The notes below the pieces were generated by a model, which was not told the DNA's origin, did no database searches, and was given only the letters and a program-made list of their open reading frames with translations. A DNA stretch of 64,000 nt. Origin: Candidatus Ruthia sp. Cpac_8_S14 (lineage in GTDB: Bacteria; Pseudomonadota; Gammaproteobacteria; PS1; Pseudothioglobaceae). Both the position numbers and the translations under genes were made by a program. The stretch is from assembly GCA_021730205.1 (NCBI GenBank), contig CP072533.1:897380-961379 (forward strand), given 5' to 3'. Numbering within the stretch: position 1 is the first letter of the stretch; each line of letters starts with the position of its first letter. Below are positions 22,671 through 31,574 of this stretch, in pieces.

Positions 22671-22799
22671 TTAAAAAATTTCCAATATTTGAGTTGTGCT
22701 TGTTTCCATATTGGCAATACGACAAAAATGTGCCATCATCTGTGGCCATTCTTCTCTCGCTTCAAGTAATAATGACATAATCAAAAAATGTTCACTCAT
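22671..22799 (-). CDS. small hypothetical protein (42 residues) coupled to the flavoprotein gene
   Basis: An ATG at 22799 follows a strong ribosome-binding site (AGGAGAATAAAA) and opens a 42-codon frame. The product begins MSEHFLIMSLLLEAREEW and ends QILEIF. It contains one cysteine and several methionines and has a helical, amphipathic look without a clear membrane span. The stop codon lies 2 bases before the flavoprotein ATG, overlapping its ribosome-binding site. No family is recognised. The good ribosome-binding site and tight coupling argue that it is real. Confidence 0.55.
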   Translation of the reverse strand: MSEHFLIMSLLLEAREEWPQMMAHFCRIANMETSTTQILEIF

Positions 22800-22809
22800 T
22801 TTTATTCTC

Positions 22810-23229
22810 CTATTTATTATGACAAAAATGTCCACTATCTGGTTTTTCTACGCTTTTTGCAATATTATCAACAAACGCTTGTAGCTCATCAAACTCTAAT
22901 ACGGTTAATATACGCGCTACAATATCTGGTGCAACCCTAAGTGTGCATAATTTACCATCTTTTAGTTTAACTTCCATGCCTGCCGTACTCATAGCTAAGC
23001 CTTCATCATCTTGTTCTAATAATTTTTCTAGCTCACTCTGTAATTTATCGTATAAATTTTGCAATTCGTCCAATAGATTTTCACTGGTTTCATCAGAAAT
23101 TGAAACAATTTCACCTTGCACAGAGCCAAACGCACTGTCTTGTTTGTATTTAAATTCTATCTCCACCTTTGTTAAATGGTCTTTAAATTTATTTGATAGT
23201 TTGGCATCAAAGAATATATAATCTAGCAT
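22810..23229 (-). CDS. hypothetical protein, 139 residues
   Basis: The start at 23229 (MLDYIFFDAKLSNKFKDHL) is preferred over an upstream one that would overlap the divergent nitroreductase gene. The protein is acidic, with alternating strand and helix segments, a central coiled-coil-like stretch (LLDELQNLYDKLQSELEKLLEQ, about residues 53-74) and a C-terminal half reading GLAMSTAGMEVKLKDGKLCTLR. No known domain is recognised. It lies 10 bases upstream of the 42-residue gene and the flavoprotein, so the three probably form one operon. Confidence 0.6.
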   Translation of the reverse strand: MLDYIFFDAKLSNKFKDHLTKVEIEFKYKQDSAFGSVQGEIVSISDETSENLLDELQNLYDKLQSELEKLLEQDDEGLAMSTAGMEVKLKDGKLCTLRVAPDIVARILTVLEFDELQAFVDNIAKSVEKPDSGHFCHNK

Positions 23230-23261
23230 ATTATTATTTATGAAAAGTTGAGGGTATTTTA

Positions 23262-23843
23262 ATGCTTGATAAGGATACACTAGATACTTTATTTTGTCAT
23301 GCAAGAAGTCACAATGGCTGGTTGAAGCAAGACGTATCTGAGACGCAAATCCATCAAATTTATGAGCTGATGAAATTTACCCCCACTGCAGCTAACAATT
23401 GTCCTGCACGCATTACTTTTATTAAATCAGATGATGCTAAACAACGTTTAAAACCACATCTTGATGAAGGTAATATTGACAAAAGTATGAACACACCAGT
23501 TGTTGCTGTTATTAGCTATGACACGGAATTTTACGAAAAATTGCCGTTTTTATTTCCTCATACTGATGCCAAAAGCTGGTACCAAGGCAAACCTGGAAGG
23601 ATAAAGTCAGCAGGAAAAATGAACGCCACTTTACAAGGTGCTTATTTCATCATGGCAACCCGTGCTGTCGGGCTAGATTGTGGACCAATGAGTGGATTTA
23701 ACAACGAAACCCTAGATAATGGATTTTTCCCAGATGGTAAAACCAAATCTATTTTCTTATGTGGCATTGGCCATGGAGATTATAGTAAAGTTTTTCCAAG
23801 ATCGCCACGTTTAAGTTTTGATGAGGCTTGCAAAATTATTTAG
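23262..23843 (+). CDS. nitroreductase family protein, RutE-like (probable malonic semialdehyde reductase)
   Basis: This FMN-dependent nitroreductase-fold enzyme has 193 residues, the length of the RutE/HadB-RutE subfamily. The diagnostic features are the start LDTLFCHARSHNGWLKQDVS, MKFTPTAANNCPARITFI (about residues 37-54), and the C-terminal GLDCGPMSGFNNETLDNGFF followed by FLCGIGHGD. RutE reduces malonic semialdehyde to 3-hydroxypropionate in pyrimidine breakdown. No other rut gene is nearby, so the physiological substrate is uncertain. It is divergent from the hypothetical gene at 22810-23229, with a 32-base gap that leaves little room for both promoters. Confidence 0.85.
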   Translation: MLDKDTLDTLFCHARSHNGWLKQDVSETQIHQIYELMKFTPTAANNCPARITFIKSDDAKQRLKPHLDEGNIDKSMNTPVVAVISYDTEFYEKLPFLFPHTDAKSWYQGKPGRIKSAGKMNATLQGAYFIMATRAVGLDCGPMSGFNNETLDNGFFPDGKTKSIFLCGIGHGDYSKVFPRSPRLSFDEACKII

Positions 23844-23849
23844 ACGCCT

Positions 23850-24425
23850 TCATTTTTATGCAAAAACAATTTATATTGCTTCCAAGAGGGGATTGATAAA
23901 TTTTTAGAAGTAATGATTATGTCTTCAACCTTAGGTGATATGCTAGTTATTTCAGCAGTACTACAATTATAGCTTCTAAAAATAACAAATCCATCACAGG
24001 TCTTTGTTGTGTTATACCTTTCATGATTGTGTCATCTTTGTTAACTAAAGAAGCATAAATATTAAATTTTTTCTTTACACTGATGGAAAATATACCACTT
24101 AGCTCTGGAATTGAGCCAAATTAATTACCTCCTGAACTCGATGAATCTTAAGGGAGGTAAATGAATATGGATAGTGTTGCCACTAGGCAAAGTTTTTTCA
24201 CTAAGTTGGTTGCTAATAATTTTAACCCTCTTAGGAATTAAGTCATTAGTAAATCTAGTATTACTAGCAACTGTATTGTAATCTTTGTCTACATAAATTT
24301 TTTAGCAAAAAACTTGTTACAGAATCTGCAGATCTTTCGCCAATATCTGTATTAGAATAAGAACTTATCAACAATATTAAAACTAGAGAAAGAATTTTAC
24401 TATAAAAAATAGTTGGAAATATAGC
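23850..24425 (-). pseudogene. decayed gene for an unidentified secreted protein
   Basis: Read across frames, the minus strand begins near 24420 with a signal-peptide-like segment (FYSKILSLVLILLISSYS). It continues through YNTVASNTRFTNDLIPKRVKI and SNQLSEKTLPSGNTIHIHLPP, then TSISPKVEDIIITSKNLS. At least three frameshifts or stops interrupt it. I do not recognise the family; the signal peptide suggests an exported or surface protein. A G-rich hairpin (TTACCTCC...GGAGGTAA, 24128-24161) lies within it. Confidence 0.4.
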
Positions 24426-24543
24426 TTAACAGTTAAACTATTGGAGAAAAACCTTAATTAGTTGATTCTGAAAAAATATGAATAATAATAGTGGAGATAT
24501 TTGGTATTTGTTTATATAAAAATACACCTGAAATAATGACTAG

Positions 24544-24595
24544 GAACAATACCAGTGTCTGACCAAATCACATAGAATACCCACCGGTATTGTTC
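24544..24595. repeat. 10-bp inverted repeat with 32-base loop
   Basis: GAACAATACC at 24544-24553 is matched by GGTATTGTTC at 24586-24595. It overlaps the 3' end of the small membrane-protein frame on the minus strand. It may be a degenerate terminator, but no T-run follows the arms closely. Confidence 0.35.
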
Positions 24596-24768
24596 TTAAA
24601 GTTAAGGTCATAAAATACAATGGCATATCCTACAATAATAATTAAACTTGATAGTAGTTTTGTAAACTCAGTTGAAGCTTTGAGCGCACTGATTGCAATA
24701 ACTTCCGCGACAATTGCTTCTCTAACAACGCTAATGCTTGGATGCGGATCTAGCGAATAACTTCTCAT
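24568..24768 (-). CDS. small putative membrane protein (66 residues), possibly a remnant
   Basis: The frame starts at an ATG overlapping the stop of the decayed sulfur dioxygenase gene (ATGA) and encodes [20 protein letters not shown] followed by one strongly hydrophobic span ([20 protein letters not shown], about residues 39-58). No family is recognised. Since its neighbours on both sides are relics, this may also be a truncated gene. The start overlap suggests that it once belonged to the same operon as the dioxygenase. Confidence 0.35.
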   Translation of the reverse strand: MRSYSLDPHPSISVVREAIVAEVIAISALKASTEFTKLLSSLIIIVGYAIVFYDLNFKNNTGGYSM

Positions 24769-24772
24769 GACG

Positions 24773-25330
24773 TTTTAATCATAATTTTTGTACCACAAAC
24801 TTGATTAGCAGGCATTGCAACATGGGTTTTTTTAGACAAATCTAGTTCCGTTGCATTGACTCGATGGATAAGCGTTTGTTTGTCTACATTCGCATCAATC
24901 ATTTCGTTAAATTGCTTTTCTTCTCAAATTGAATTCACTATTCTACCGCCATAATCATGGGCAGGATAAACTAAAGTCTCATCAGATAAGGTAAATTTTT
25001 TTTGAATAGAATCAAACAACTTTTCTGCCGAACCACCTTGAAAATCACACCTGCCACAACTTCTAATTAATAACGCGTCACCTATAAAATTTGGTTATCT
25101 ACCACATAAGATATGTTCAGGGGTTGTCATAGCATTTAAAGTATAAGCACCAAACGATAAAGTATCACCATCATTAAGCAAAATACCTGCACAAGTAACT
25201 GTATTGGCCGCACCCAGCACAATTTTGACCTGACTAAATGCTGCTTTAATGGACAAGAACTGGTAATGTGATCAGCATGCACATGTGTTTCAAGAATATA
25301 TAGGTAAGCACTAAAATACCAATAACAATC
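24773..25330 (-). pseudogene. decayed ETHE1-like persulfide (sulfur) dioxygenase, metallo-beta-lactamase fold
   Basis: Fragments in different frames give the metal-binding motif ETHVHADHITS, then VKIVLGAANTVTCAGILLNDGDTLSFG, GDALLIRSCGRCDFQGGSAEKLFDS and DETLVYPAHDYGGR. The end reads LDLSKKTHVAMPANQVCG. This order and these motifs are those of ETHE1/Blh-type enzymes, which oxidise glutathione persulfide to sulfite. A stop interrupts between the CAG...TPEH and GDALL parts, and the N-terminus is fused to part of another gene, so it is non-functional. Confidence 0.75.
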
Positions 25331-25452
25331 AAAACTGGGATATTTTCCACCCACTAAGTGGCTCTATCATAAGGGCTAATTGCCAATACAGTAAACAAAG
25401 TTATACAAATTACCAATAAAATAAGTGGTACTTTATGCGTATGTGATCGCAT
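25300..25452 (-). pseudogene. N-terminal fragment of a YjdF/DUF2238-like membrane protein
   Basis: From an ATG at 25452 the minus strand reads MRSHTHKVPLILLVICITLF, then LAISPYDRAT, a TAG where the family has tryptophan, and WVENIPVLIVIGILVLTY. This matches the start of DUF2238 (YjdF) inner-membrane proteins (pattern HPYDR.TWW.E..PVLI). It then runs directly into the HVHADH part of the sulfur dioxygenase relic, marking a deletion junction near 25300. Confidence 0.55.
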
Positions 25453-25456
25453 TTTT

Positions 25457-26200
25457 TTAAGTAATCTCCAATACGTCTTTCATTGAATAGACGCAGCCTT
25501 TGTCAAAGGGTGCTTTATCCAACCAAATTGCCGCACGGAGCGCCCCAAGTGCAAAAGTCATCCTTGATGAAGCCTTATGAGTAATTTCTACACGCTCGCC
25601 TTGCATAAAAAAACTCACTGTATGTTCACCCACCACGTCACCACCACGGATTGTAGAGAACCCAATTGTATTTTTATCTCTCATCTGCTCAATACCTTCT
25701 CGCCCATAAACAGCACACGTCTTTAAATCCCTGCTCAGTGTATCAGCAATCACCTCGCCCATCTTTAATGCAGTGCCGCTAGGGGCGTCTACCTTAAAGC
25801 GATGATGCATCTCAACAATTTCAATATCGCTATCTTCCCCTACTACTTTTGCTGCCATTTCTAAAAGTTTTAAGGATAAATTAATCCCTACGCTCATATT
25901 GGGTGCAAACACAATAGATGTATTCTGTACAAGGCGGGTTAGTTGACTCAGTTCATCATCATTAAAACCTGTCGTACCAATGACCATTTTCTTACCTGCT
26001 TTAGCACAAATTGATAGGTAGTCAAGTGTAGCTGTTGGACAAGTAAAATCAATGAGCACATCAAACTGATTTAATACAACACTTAAATCATCACCCTTAT
26101 CTAACGTAACGCCTAACGCAACACTATCGTTTTGATTGATTGCTTCAATAATGATTTGACCCATACGCCCTGATGCACCAGTCACTGCAATTTTTATCAT
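25457..26200 (-). CDS. dapB: 4-hydroxy-tetrahydrodipicolinate reductase
   Basis: DapB makes tetrahydrodipicolinate with NAD(P)H in lysine and diaminopimelate (cell-wall) synthesis. The 247-residue protein has the nucleotide-binding TGASGRMG at the N-terminus (about residues 7-14), [24 protein letters not shown], and the catalytic/substrate motif [20 protein letters not shown] (about 134-153). All are intact. The gene is framed by relics on both sides. Confidence 0.97.
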   Translation of the reverse strand: MIKIAVTGASGRMGQIIIEAINQNDSVALGVTLDKGDDLSVVLNQFDVLIDFTCPTATLDYLSICAKAGKKMVIGTTGFNDDELSQLTRLVQNTSIVFAPNMSVGINLSLKLLEMAAKVVGEDSDIEIVEMHHRFKVDAPSGTALKMGEVIADTLSRDLKTCAVYGREGIEQMRDKNTIGFSTIRGGDVVGEHTVSFFMQGERVEITHKASSRMTFALGALRAAIWLDKAPFDKGCVYSMKDVLEIT

Positions 26201-26269
26201 TTTTTTCAGTTCTCCAATTTATAGGGGATAATGGTATCTTGCTAATTTTTTGAAAAATTTCTAGAATTT

Positions 26270-26755
26270 CGGGTGACTAAAATAGCCTGATTTTATCTTA
26301 CTGTGGCCAGAATAATCACATCTAGCAACTTTACCTTTAATGTATTTCTAGCTTTGACAAAACCCTCTGTCACTTTTTCATCAAAATTCAATATTTGAAG
26401 AATTTTTAAAAAATCTTTAGAATTTTTTTATGCACATTTTTAACACCAACCATTACTTCTATATAGGTAATAACACTAATTGCAATCTGGTCATACTGCT
26501 CAATTGTGTTTTCTTGCTTTGACTTCGCCATTTAAATAATCAAGATATTAGTATCAAGAACAGCGATCGCCTCTGATTGTTTTTTGAAAGACCAAATGCC
26601 TGTTTAATTTTTTTCTTATCTTCAGGTTTGTGTATAACCAAATTCACCATCGGTAGATTGTGTTTAGCAATGGCAATTATCTCGTCTTGATAAGCACGAT
26701 TTATTAAATCGGATAATCTTGTTTTTTTGTTTCTGATACATTTATCAACATGAGA
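26270..26755 (-). pseudogene. decayed VapBC-like toxin-antitoxin pair (Phd/YefM-type antitoxin, PIN toxin)
   Basis: The upstream relic reads (V)NVSETK, LSDLINRAYQDEIIAIAKHNLPMV, LVIHKPEDKKKIKQAFGL, typical of a Phd/VapB-type antitoxin. Directly after it the frame AVLDTNILI(D)YLNGEVKA and AISVITYIEVM shows the N-terminal half of a PIN-domain ribonuclease with its first catalytic aspartate. Frameshifts and stops break both. Nothing intact remains. Confidence 0.6.
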
Positions 26756-26789
26756 TTCACCTTTTTGGCCAAATTATACCAATACTGGT

Positions 26790-27022
26790 CAAATTAGTCA
26801 ATTTTGTGATTCTTAAAAATACTGGGTATTTATGCTTTTTATTTTTAGTTAGCCCGTAGTGTTTAAAGATAATCTCGCTGCTAATACCGTCTAATTTTTC
26901 ATTCATCACCCAATCAATAACATCAAGATTTTTATCATATGTCTTAAGTAAAAAAATAAATCAGGTTTGTTTGCAAGAGCTAAAAAAAGCAGTATTAATA
27001 AGAATAATAATTTGCTATTCAT
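26790..27022 (-). pseudogene. internally deleted periplasmic ATP-dependent DNA ligase
   Basis: From an ATG at 27022 the minus strand gives a signal-peptide-like MNSKLLFLLILLFLALANKP. After a frameshift it reads TYDKNLDVIDWVMNEKLDGI, which holds the KLDG core of the ligase adenylation motif. It then jumps to SSEIIFKHYGLTKNKKHKYP-VFLRIT, the end of LigE-type ligases (pattern ITYKYYGLTK.G.PRF..F.R). The middle two thirds are deleted. Confidence 0.6.
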
Positions 27023-27025
27023 TTT

Positions 27026-28310
27026 TTAATCTATTTGATTAAGTTGCTTAAAAATCGCCAAATGGTGTTGTATTTTTTCAATTGAATCTATTTGCTCGAG
27101 ACCTTGTAAAATCCAATGATTGATTATCTCATCACTGTGAATTGTGACGAATAATTGTTGTCTTTTTAAAAGCTCAATTTTACCACTATTTGCCAATTTA
27201 TTGATATGGCTTAGCACGGTGGTTAATGCTTCGTTGCTGACAGATATTTTCTATGGATGAACCTTGGTCGATTAATGCCAAGGTAGCTTGGTAAGTAGTG
27301 TGCAGTTTTTTAACAACTACTGGCTTAGTTTCAACAATAGAATCTTGAAAATCATTTGTTTTTAATGTGGTTAATAATGCTAAAAAACGAACACCGTATT
27401 TTTCAAGTTTAACCTGCCTCACACCATTAATTTGCAATAATTTTTCTTCATTATTAGGCAAAAAAATGCGCCATCCCTGTTAGTGCCTTATTGTCAAAAA
27501 TAATATAAGCTGGCATACCTTCTTCTTTGGTAATTTCGAATATTCTTGATTTGTAATTTGTTTAAATGCCTTACTTTGTGTTTGTAAGTTACTTTAGCGA
27601 ATGTCTACCGTTTGTTCTGATTTTAAGATTTTCTTGGCAATGGCTGGTCAATTTTACTCACTATTAGGGCGTCTATCTTTAGTAAACGGTCGCCAATGAT
27701 TTTCCACAAGAGTGGCAACCATGATATCAATTTCATCATTTACAAATTCACTAAACGCTTGGCGGCGCTCCTGAGTTGATAAGCCAGCATGATAGGCGCG
27801 CGCCTTTAGATCTTGGGTGCTTAAAAATGCACTCAATATCTTATGTGGTAGGGTGTGTAAATAATGCTTTACTCATAGGTATGATTTCCAAAAAGTCTAG
27901 TAGTTATTGATGTCCGTTACCTTGTTTGGATTGAACACTAATAAACAAATTGTCTCGATAAATTTTGCCACAAATAATGTTATCGTCATACTTAAACTTT
28001 AGTTGATTAACAATGTCTTTTTTTCTACTTACATGATTGCTGTTGCCGTAAAGGCGGCAATACCACTTCAGGAAAATGAGATTTTAATAGACCTAATTGG
28101 CGATAATCTACTCGAAACTCGTCCCCATTCACTCACATAATGTGCTTCATCAATGGCAAAATTTAATGTTAAGCGTGGTTAAAAAAATACAAAATTGATT
28201 ATTTTGCAAACACTCAGGTGCAACCACAACCCCATCCATCAACAATGCTGGCAACTGATAGCACAACGATTTATCACCGCCCGTTGGCAAAATATGAAAA
28301 AAAACAACCA
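27026..28310 (-). pseudogene. recQ: decayed ATP-dependent DNA helicase RecQ
   Basis: Pieces of a RecQ helicase appear in order on the minus strand. First is LPTGGDKSLCYQLPALLMDG with the Walker A region (about 28230-28290). Then comes AFLSTQDLKARAYHAGLSTQERRQAFSEFVNDEIDIMVAT (27720-27836), and last an HRDC-like end, MPNNEEKLLQINGVRQVKLEKYGVRFLALL (27370-27461) and its tail to 27026. Multiple stops and frameshifts separate the pieces. RecQ acts in recombination repair, so this function has been lost. Confidence 0.8.
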
Positions 28311-28399
28311 TTAATATTAACCCCTAACAACAGTTTTATTATTAACAACAAATAGTTATGTTTTTAACGATAATAGCAGAGCATGTGATCAGGATAATC

Positions 28400-28830
28400 A
28401 TAGACGAAATCAACACCAATCAATGAGAAGAATGTTCTAATTTTGGTTCAAAGACATCATCAGTGTTTTTATACTATGTCTTATCGCATGTTGTTCAAGA
28501 AGTCTTTTTACCATTTGGTTTTACAAAGTAATTGCTAATTTGTGTCTAGATCATAAGAAAAAAATTAAAACACAATCAATTGAACATATTGACTATGTCG
28601 CAGACCTATCCGATTTGTCAGAAAATTTAGAACAAAAACAAACACAATTTAATCTTAAACAAACCATTATTTCACTACCCAAACGGCAATGTTTAGTAAT
28701 TGTTTTATGCTTTTATGAAAATATGAGCAGTAAGCAAGCCGCTCAAATTATGAACATTCGACTTAAAGTCTTACAATCACTATATAATGCGTGACAAAAC
28801 ACAACTCAACAAGCTAAAGTTTCAAGCGCT
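28400..28830 (+). pseudogene. decayed ECF-type RNA polymerase sigma factor
   Basis: The plus strand carries an 84-residue open piece (28540-28794) with sigma-70 region 4: LPKRQCLVIVLCFYENMSSKQAAQIMNI. A segment upstream in another frame (VIANLCLDHKKK joining region) and the tail (RDKTQLNKL) lie in shifted frames. Region 2, needed for -10 recognition, is largely destroyed. The pattern is that of ECF sigma factors that regulate envelope or metal stress. Confidence 0.6.
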
Positions 28831-29152
28831 CTCTGCTTATGCCATTCAAAGCATTATTAAAAAAAAGCAAAGTCCAAATAAACGTCTATATACCTTCAGA
28901 AGCTATAGTATTAAGTCTATTAATACTGCTTAAAAAAAATGATACTACTATTTATCTTAATCTTAGGAATTACTATTTGGATGGGGTTTGACTAATGACA
29001 TAGCAGACCAAGATTCTTATTTATTTTCCGATTACCAACAAAGTGTTTTTTATGAGTAAAAAAAATTAAAATTATCTTAAGCATTTCACTATTGTTAAAT
29101 ATTTTACTAATCGGTTTTCACATTGGCATGATTGTTAAAAAAGCAACGGCAT
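28830..29152 (+). pseudogene. remnants of small membrane proteins downstream of the sigma factor
   Basis: Two broken frames follow the sigma-factor relic. One contains a hydrophobic span (ILLFILILGITIWMGF-like across a frameshift) and NDIADQDSYLFSDYQQSVFYE. The second reads MSKKIKIILSISLLLNILLI and FHIGMIVKKATA once a single extra A is removed. Anti-sigma and periplasmic sensor genes often sit in this position, but the family cannot be named with confidence. Confidence 0.35.
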
Positions 29153-29248
29153 AATCATTATAAAAAGCCATTACATATAAAGTTCTCAAACAGCTTAGCG
29201 CCTTAAGAAAAAGCAATAGACATTAGTCACATAAACAACTAGGTATTT

Positions 29249-30082
29249 TTATAAACCATCTTCTAAAAAGCCATTTTTCTTAGTTATATTGTCTAATTCT
29301 TGCAAGGTTTTAAGTAATTCTTCTATTTTATCAATCGGCATAGAATTAGGACCATCGCTCTTGGCATTTTCAGGATTTGGATGGGTTTCCATAAAAATAC
29401 CACTAATGCCAACAGCAACAGCCGCTCTTGCCAGAACTGGCACCATTTCTCCTTGTCCGCCTGAGGTTGTGCCTTGTCCGCCAGGTTGTTGTACTGAATG
29501 CGTGGCATCAAAGACCACAGGGCAATTTGTACTGCGCATACTTGCCAAACCGCGCATATCAGAAACCAAAGTATTGTAACCAAACGAAGTACCACGATCG
29601 CATACAGTAATTTGTTGATTGCCTGTAGCATAAGCTTTCTCAACAACATTATTCATATCCCAAGGGGCTTGGAATTGGCCTTTTTTAATATTAACAGGCA
29701 AGCCTTGTTTGCAAACATTTTGAATAAAATTAGTTTGGCGTACTAAAAAAGCAGGCGTTTGCATCATGTCAACCACACTCGCCACTTCATCAAGTGACGT
29801 GTCTCCATGAACATCGGTTAAAACAGGCACGCTAACCTCATCTTTAACCTTTTGCAAAATTCTTAGACCTTGCTCCAACCCCAAACCTCTAAAGCTATTA
29901 GCACTGGTGCGATTTGCCTTGTCATAGGATGACTTATAAATAAAGTTAATGCCCAAATCATTAGTGATTTTTGCCAAATAAGTCGCCGTTTTCATTGCCA
30001 AAGCTTCAGATTCAATAACGCAAGGACCTGCTATTAAAAAAAATGGTTGATCAATACCTGCTTCAAAATCTAGTAATTTCAT
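29249..30082 (-). CDS. kdsA: 3-deoxy-8-phosphooctulonate (KDO-8-P) synthase
   Basis: KdsA condenses phosphoenolpyruvate with arabinose-5-phosphate for the lipopolysaccharide core. The 277-residue protein shows [12 protein letters not shown] (about residues 14-25), [13 protein letters not shown] (about 48-60), [23 protein letters not shown] and a C-terminal [19 protein letters not shown]. These are the standard active-site segments. It is divergent from trpC and stands alone on this strand. KdsB and LpxK are encoded further right in the window. Confidence 0.97.
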   Translation of the reverse strand: MKLLDFEAGIDQPFFLIAGPCVIESEALAMKTATYLAKITNDLGINFIYKSSYDKANRTSANSFRGLGLEQGLRILQKVKDEVSVPVLTDVHGDTSLDEVASVVDMMQTPAFLVRQTNFIQNVCKQGLPVNIKKGQFQAPWDMNNVVEKAYATGNQQITVCDRGTSFGYNTLVSDMRGLASMRSTNCPVVFDATHSVQQPGGQGTTSGGQGEMVPVLARAAVAVGISGIFMETHPNPENAKSDGPNSMPIDKIEELLKTLQELDNITKKNGFLEDGL

Positions 30083-30152
30083 GGCTTGAGCCTTGTCTTA
30101 AAAATTCAAAGTTTAATTATAAGTTATACAATTTCATTTAAAATACTTAATC

Positions 30153-30950
30153 ATGATAAATACCCCCGATATTTTAAAAAAAATTATTGCTAGAAAACAG
30201 CAAGAAATTGCGCAATGTATAAAAACTATGCCTTTGGCAAAGGTTATTGAGCAATCAAAAAACGCATCAAAAACACGTGATTTTTACCAAGCGCTTAAAA
30301 CCAAAGTAGATGCCAAGCAAAATGCTGTGATTGCTGAAATTAAAAAAGCCTCCCCTTCAAAAGGCGTTTTACGCAAAAATTTTAACCCAAAAGAAATCGC
30401 CAAAAGTTATGAGTTAGGGGGTGCTACTTGCTTGTCTATTCTTACTGATAAAGATTTCTTTCAAGGTGATAATCAATACTTAATTGACGCAAGAGCGGTT
30501 GTATTATTACCCGTTTTACGCAAAGAATTTATTATTGATGCTTACCAAGTTTATGAAGCACGCGCAATGGATTCAGACTGTATTTTGCTCATCGCTGCTT
30601 GTTTAACTGATGCACAAATGAATGAGCTTTCATCATTAGCAATATCCTTAACGATGGATGTATTAATCGAAGTGCACAACTTAAGAGAACTCAAACGCGC
30701 ACTTAAACTTAACCTGCCAATGATAGGTATTAACAATCGAAATCTACGTACATTTGAAGTGTCTTTACAAACCACAATAGATTTATTAAAAGAAATTAAA
30801 AAAGGTACTTTGGTAATTACCGAAAGCGGCATTTTAAACGCTGAAGATACAACACTCATGAAATCAAACAATATTTATAGTTATCTGGTGGGCGAAGCCT
30901 TTATGCGCCAACCCAATCCAGGCCAAGCATTACAGGAGATTTTTGCATGA
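30153..30950 (+). CDS. trpC: indole-3-glycerol-phosphate synthase
   Basis: TrpC closes the indole ring in tryptophan synthesis. The 265-residue monofunctional protein starts MINTPDILKKIIARKQQEI and shows the catalytic AEIKKASPSKGVLR (about residues 60-73), LSILTDKDFFQGD, VLRKEFIIDAYQVYEARA (about 115-132), and IGINNRNLRTFEVSL and VITESGI at the phosphate-binding end. It overlaps the following osmC-like gene by 4 bases (ATGA), so the two are translationally coupled. No other trp genes are adjacent. Confidence 0.97.
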   Translation: MINTPDILKKIIARKQQEIAQCIKTMPLAKVIEQSKNASKTRDFYQALKTKVDAKQNAVIAEIKKASPSKGVLRKNFNPKEIAKSYELGGATCLSILTDKDFFQGDNQYLIDARAVVLLPVLRKEFIIDAYQVYEARAMDSDCILLIAACLTDAQMNELSSLAISLTMDVLIEVHNLRELKRALKLNLPMIGINNRNLRTFEVSLQTTIDLLKEIKKGTLVITESGILNAEDTTLMKSNNIYSYLVGEAFMRQPNPGQALQEIFA

Positions 30951-31360
30951 AAGCAATCGTTAAATGGATTGATAATATGATGATAGTCGGCGAATCAGCC
31001 AGTGGTCATGCTGTGATTATGGATAGTCCTGAAGAATTGGGTGGCAAAAATTTAGGCGCTCGCCCTATGGAAATGCTACTACTTGGTATGGGTGGCTGCA
31101 CGACTATTGATGTTATTTCAACTTTAAAAAAAATGCGTGAAGAAGTGCGAGATTGCCATGTAGAAATTACCGCCAAACGCGCAGACGAACATCCAAAAGT
31201 ATTTACTGACATTCACATCCATTTTGTCATTAAAGGCAATAATCTAAATGAAAAAAAAGTAGTCAAAGCAGTCAGTTTATCTGCAGATAAATATTGCTCT
31301 GCCTCTATCATGCTAGGAAAAACTGCCATCGTTACGCACGATTTTGAAGTTCATGAATAA
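30947..31360 (+). CDS. OsmC family protein (YhfA-like)
   Basis: OsmC/Ohr-fold proteins often reduce organic peroxides through two cysteines. The 137-residue protein has MLLLGMGGCTTIDVISTLKK (cysteine about residue 51) and SADKYCSASIMLGKTA (second cysteine about 117), matching the family pair. It has an N-terminal strand region with DSPEELGGKNLGARPMEM. The closest subgroup is the uncharacterised YhfA branch. It overlaps trpC by 4 bases and the next gene by 17. Confidence 0.85.
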   Translation: MKAIVKWIDNMMIVGESASGHAVIMDSPEELGGKNLGARPMEMLLLGMGGCTTIDVISTLKKMREEVRDCHVEITAKRADEHPKVFTDIHIHFVIKGNNLNEKKVVKAVSLSADKYCSASIMLGKTAIVTHDFEVHE

Positions 31361-31574
31361 CACATGGGGATGGTTTGGCACGGTTACCGGCATTATAGGT
31401 GGCTTATTAGTAGCACTTAACTTTGAATGGTCTAAATTTGGTTATTTTTTTTTTATGACATCGGCCATCAGCTGGATTATCCAAGGCACTAAAAATAATG
31501 ACAATTCTCTAGTATTGCTTAATACGGTCCTTATTTGCGTTAATACATTAGGGATTTACTATTGGTTTTCCTAA
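31344..31574 (+). CDS. small integral membrane protein (76 residues)
   Basis: The frame encodes MNNTWGWFGTVTGIIGGLLV with three hydrophobic spans (about residues 7-25, 30-46 and 56-74). This pattern fits small nicotinamide-transporter-like or DUF-type membrane proteins, but no firm family is seen. It overlaps the osmC-like gene at its start by 17 bases and the next gene at its end by 13, so the genes are tightly coupled. Confidence 0.6.
   Translation: MKFMNNTWGWFGTVTGIIGGLLVALNFEWSKFGYFFFMTSAISWIIQGTKNNDNSLVLLNTVLICVNTLGIYYWFS

Noticed and set aside
24128..24161. TTACCTCC...GGAGGTAA hairpin as a riboswitch
   Set aside because: It is a short isolated stem inside a decayed gene, with no conserved aptamer core and no intact gene downstream.
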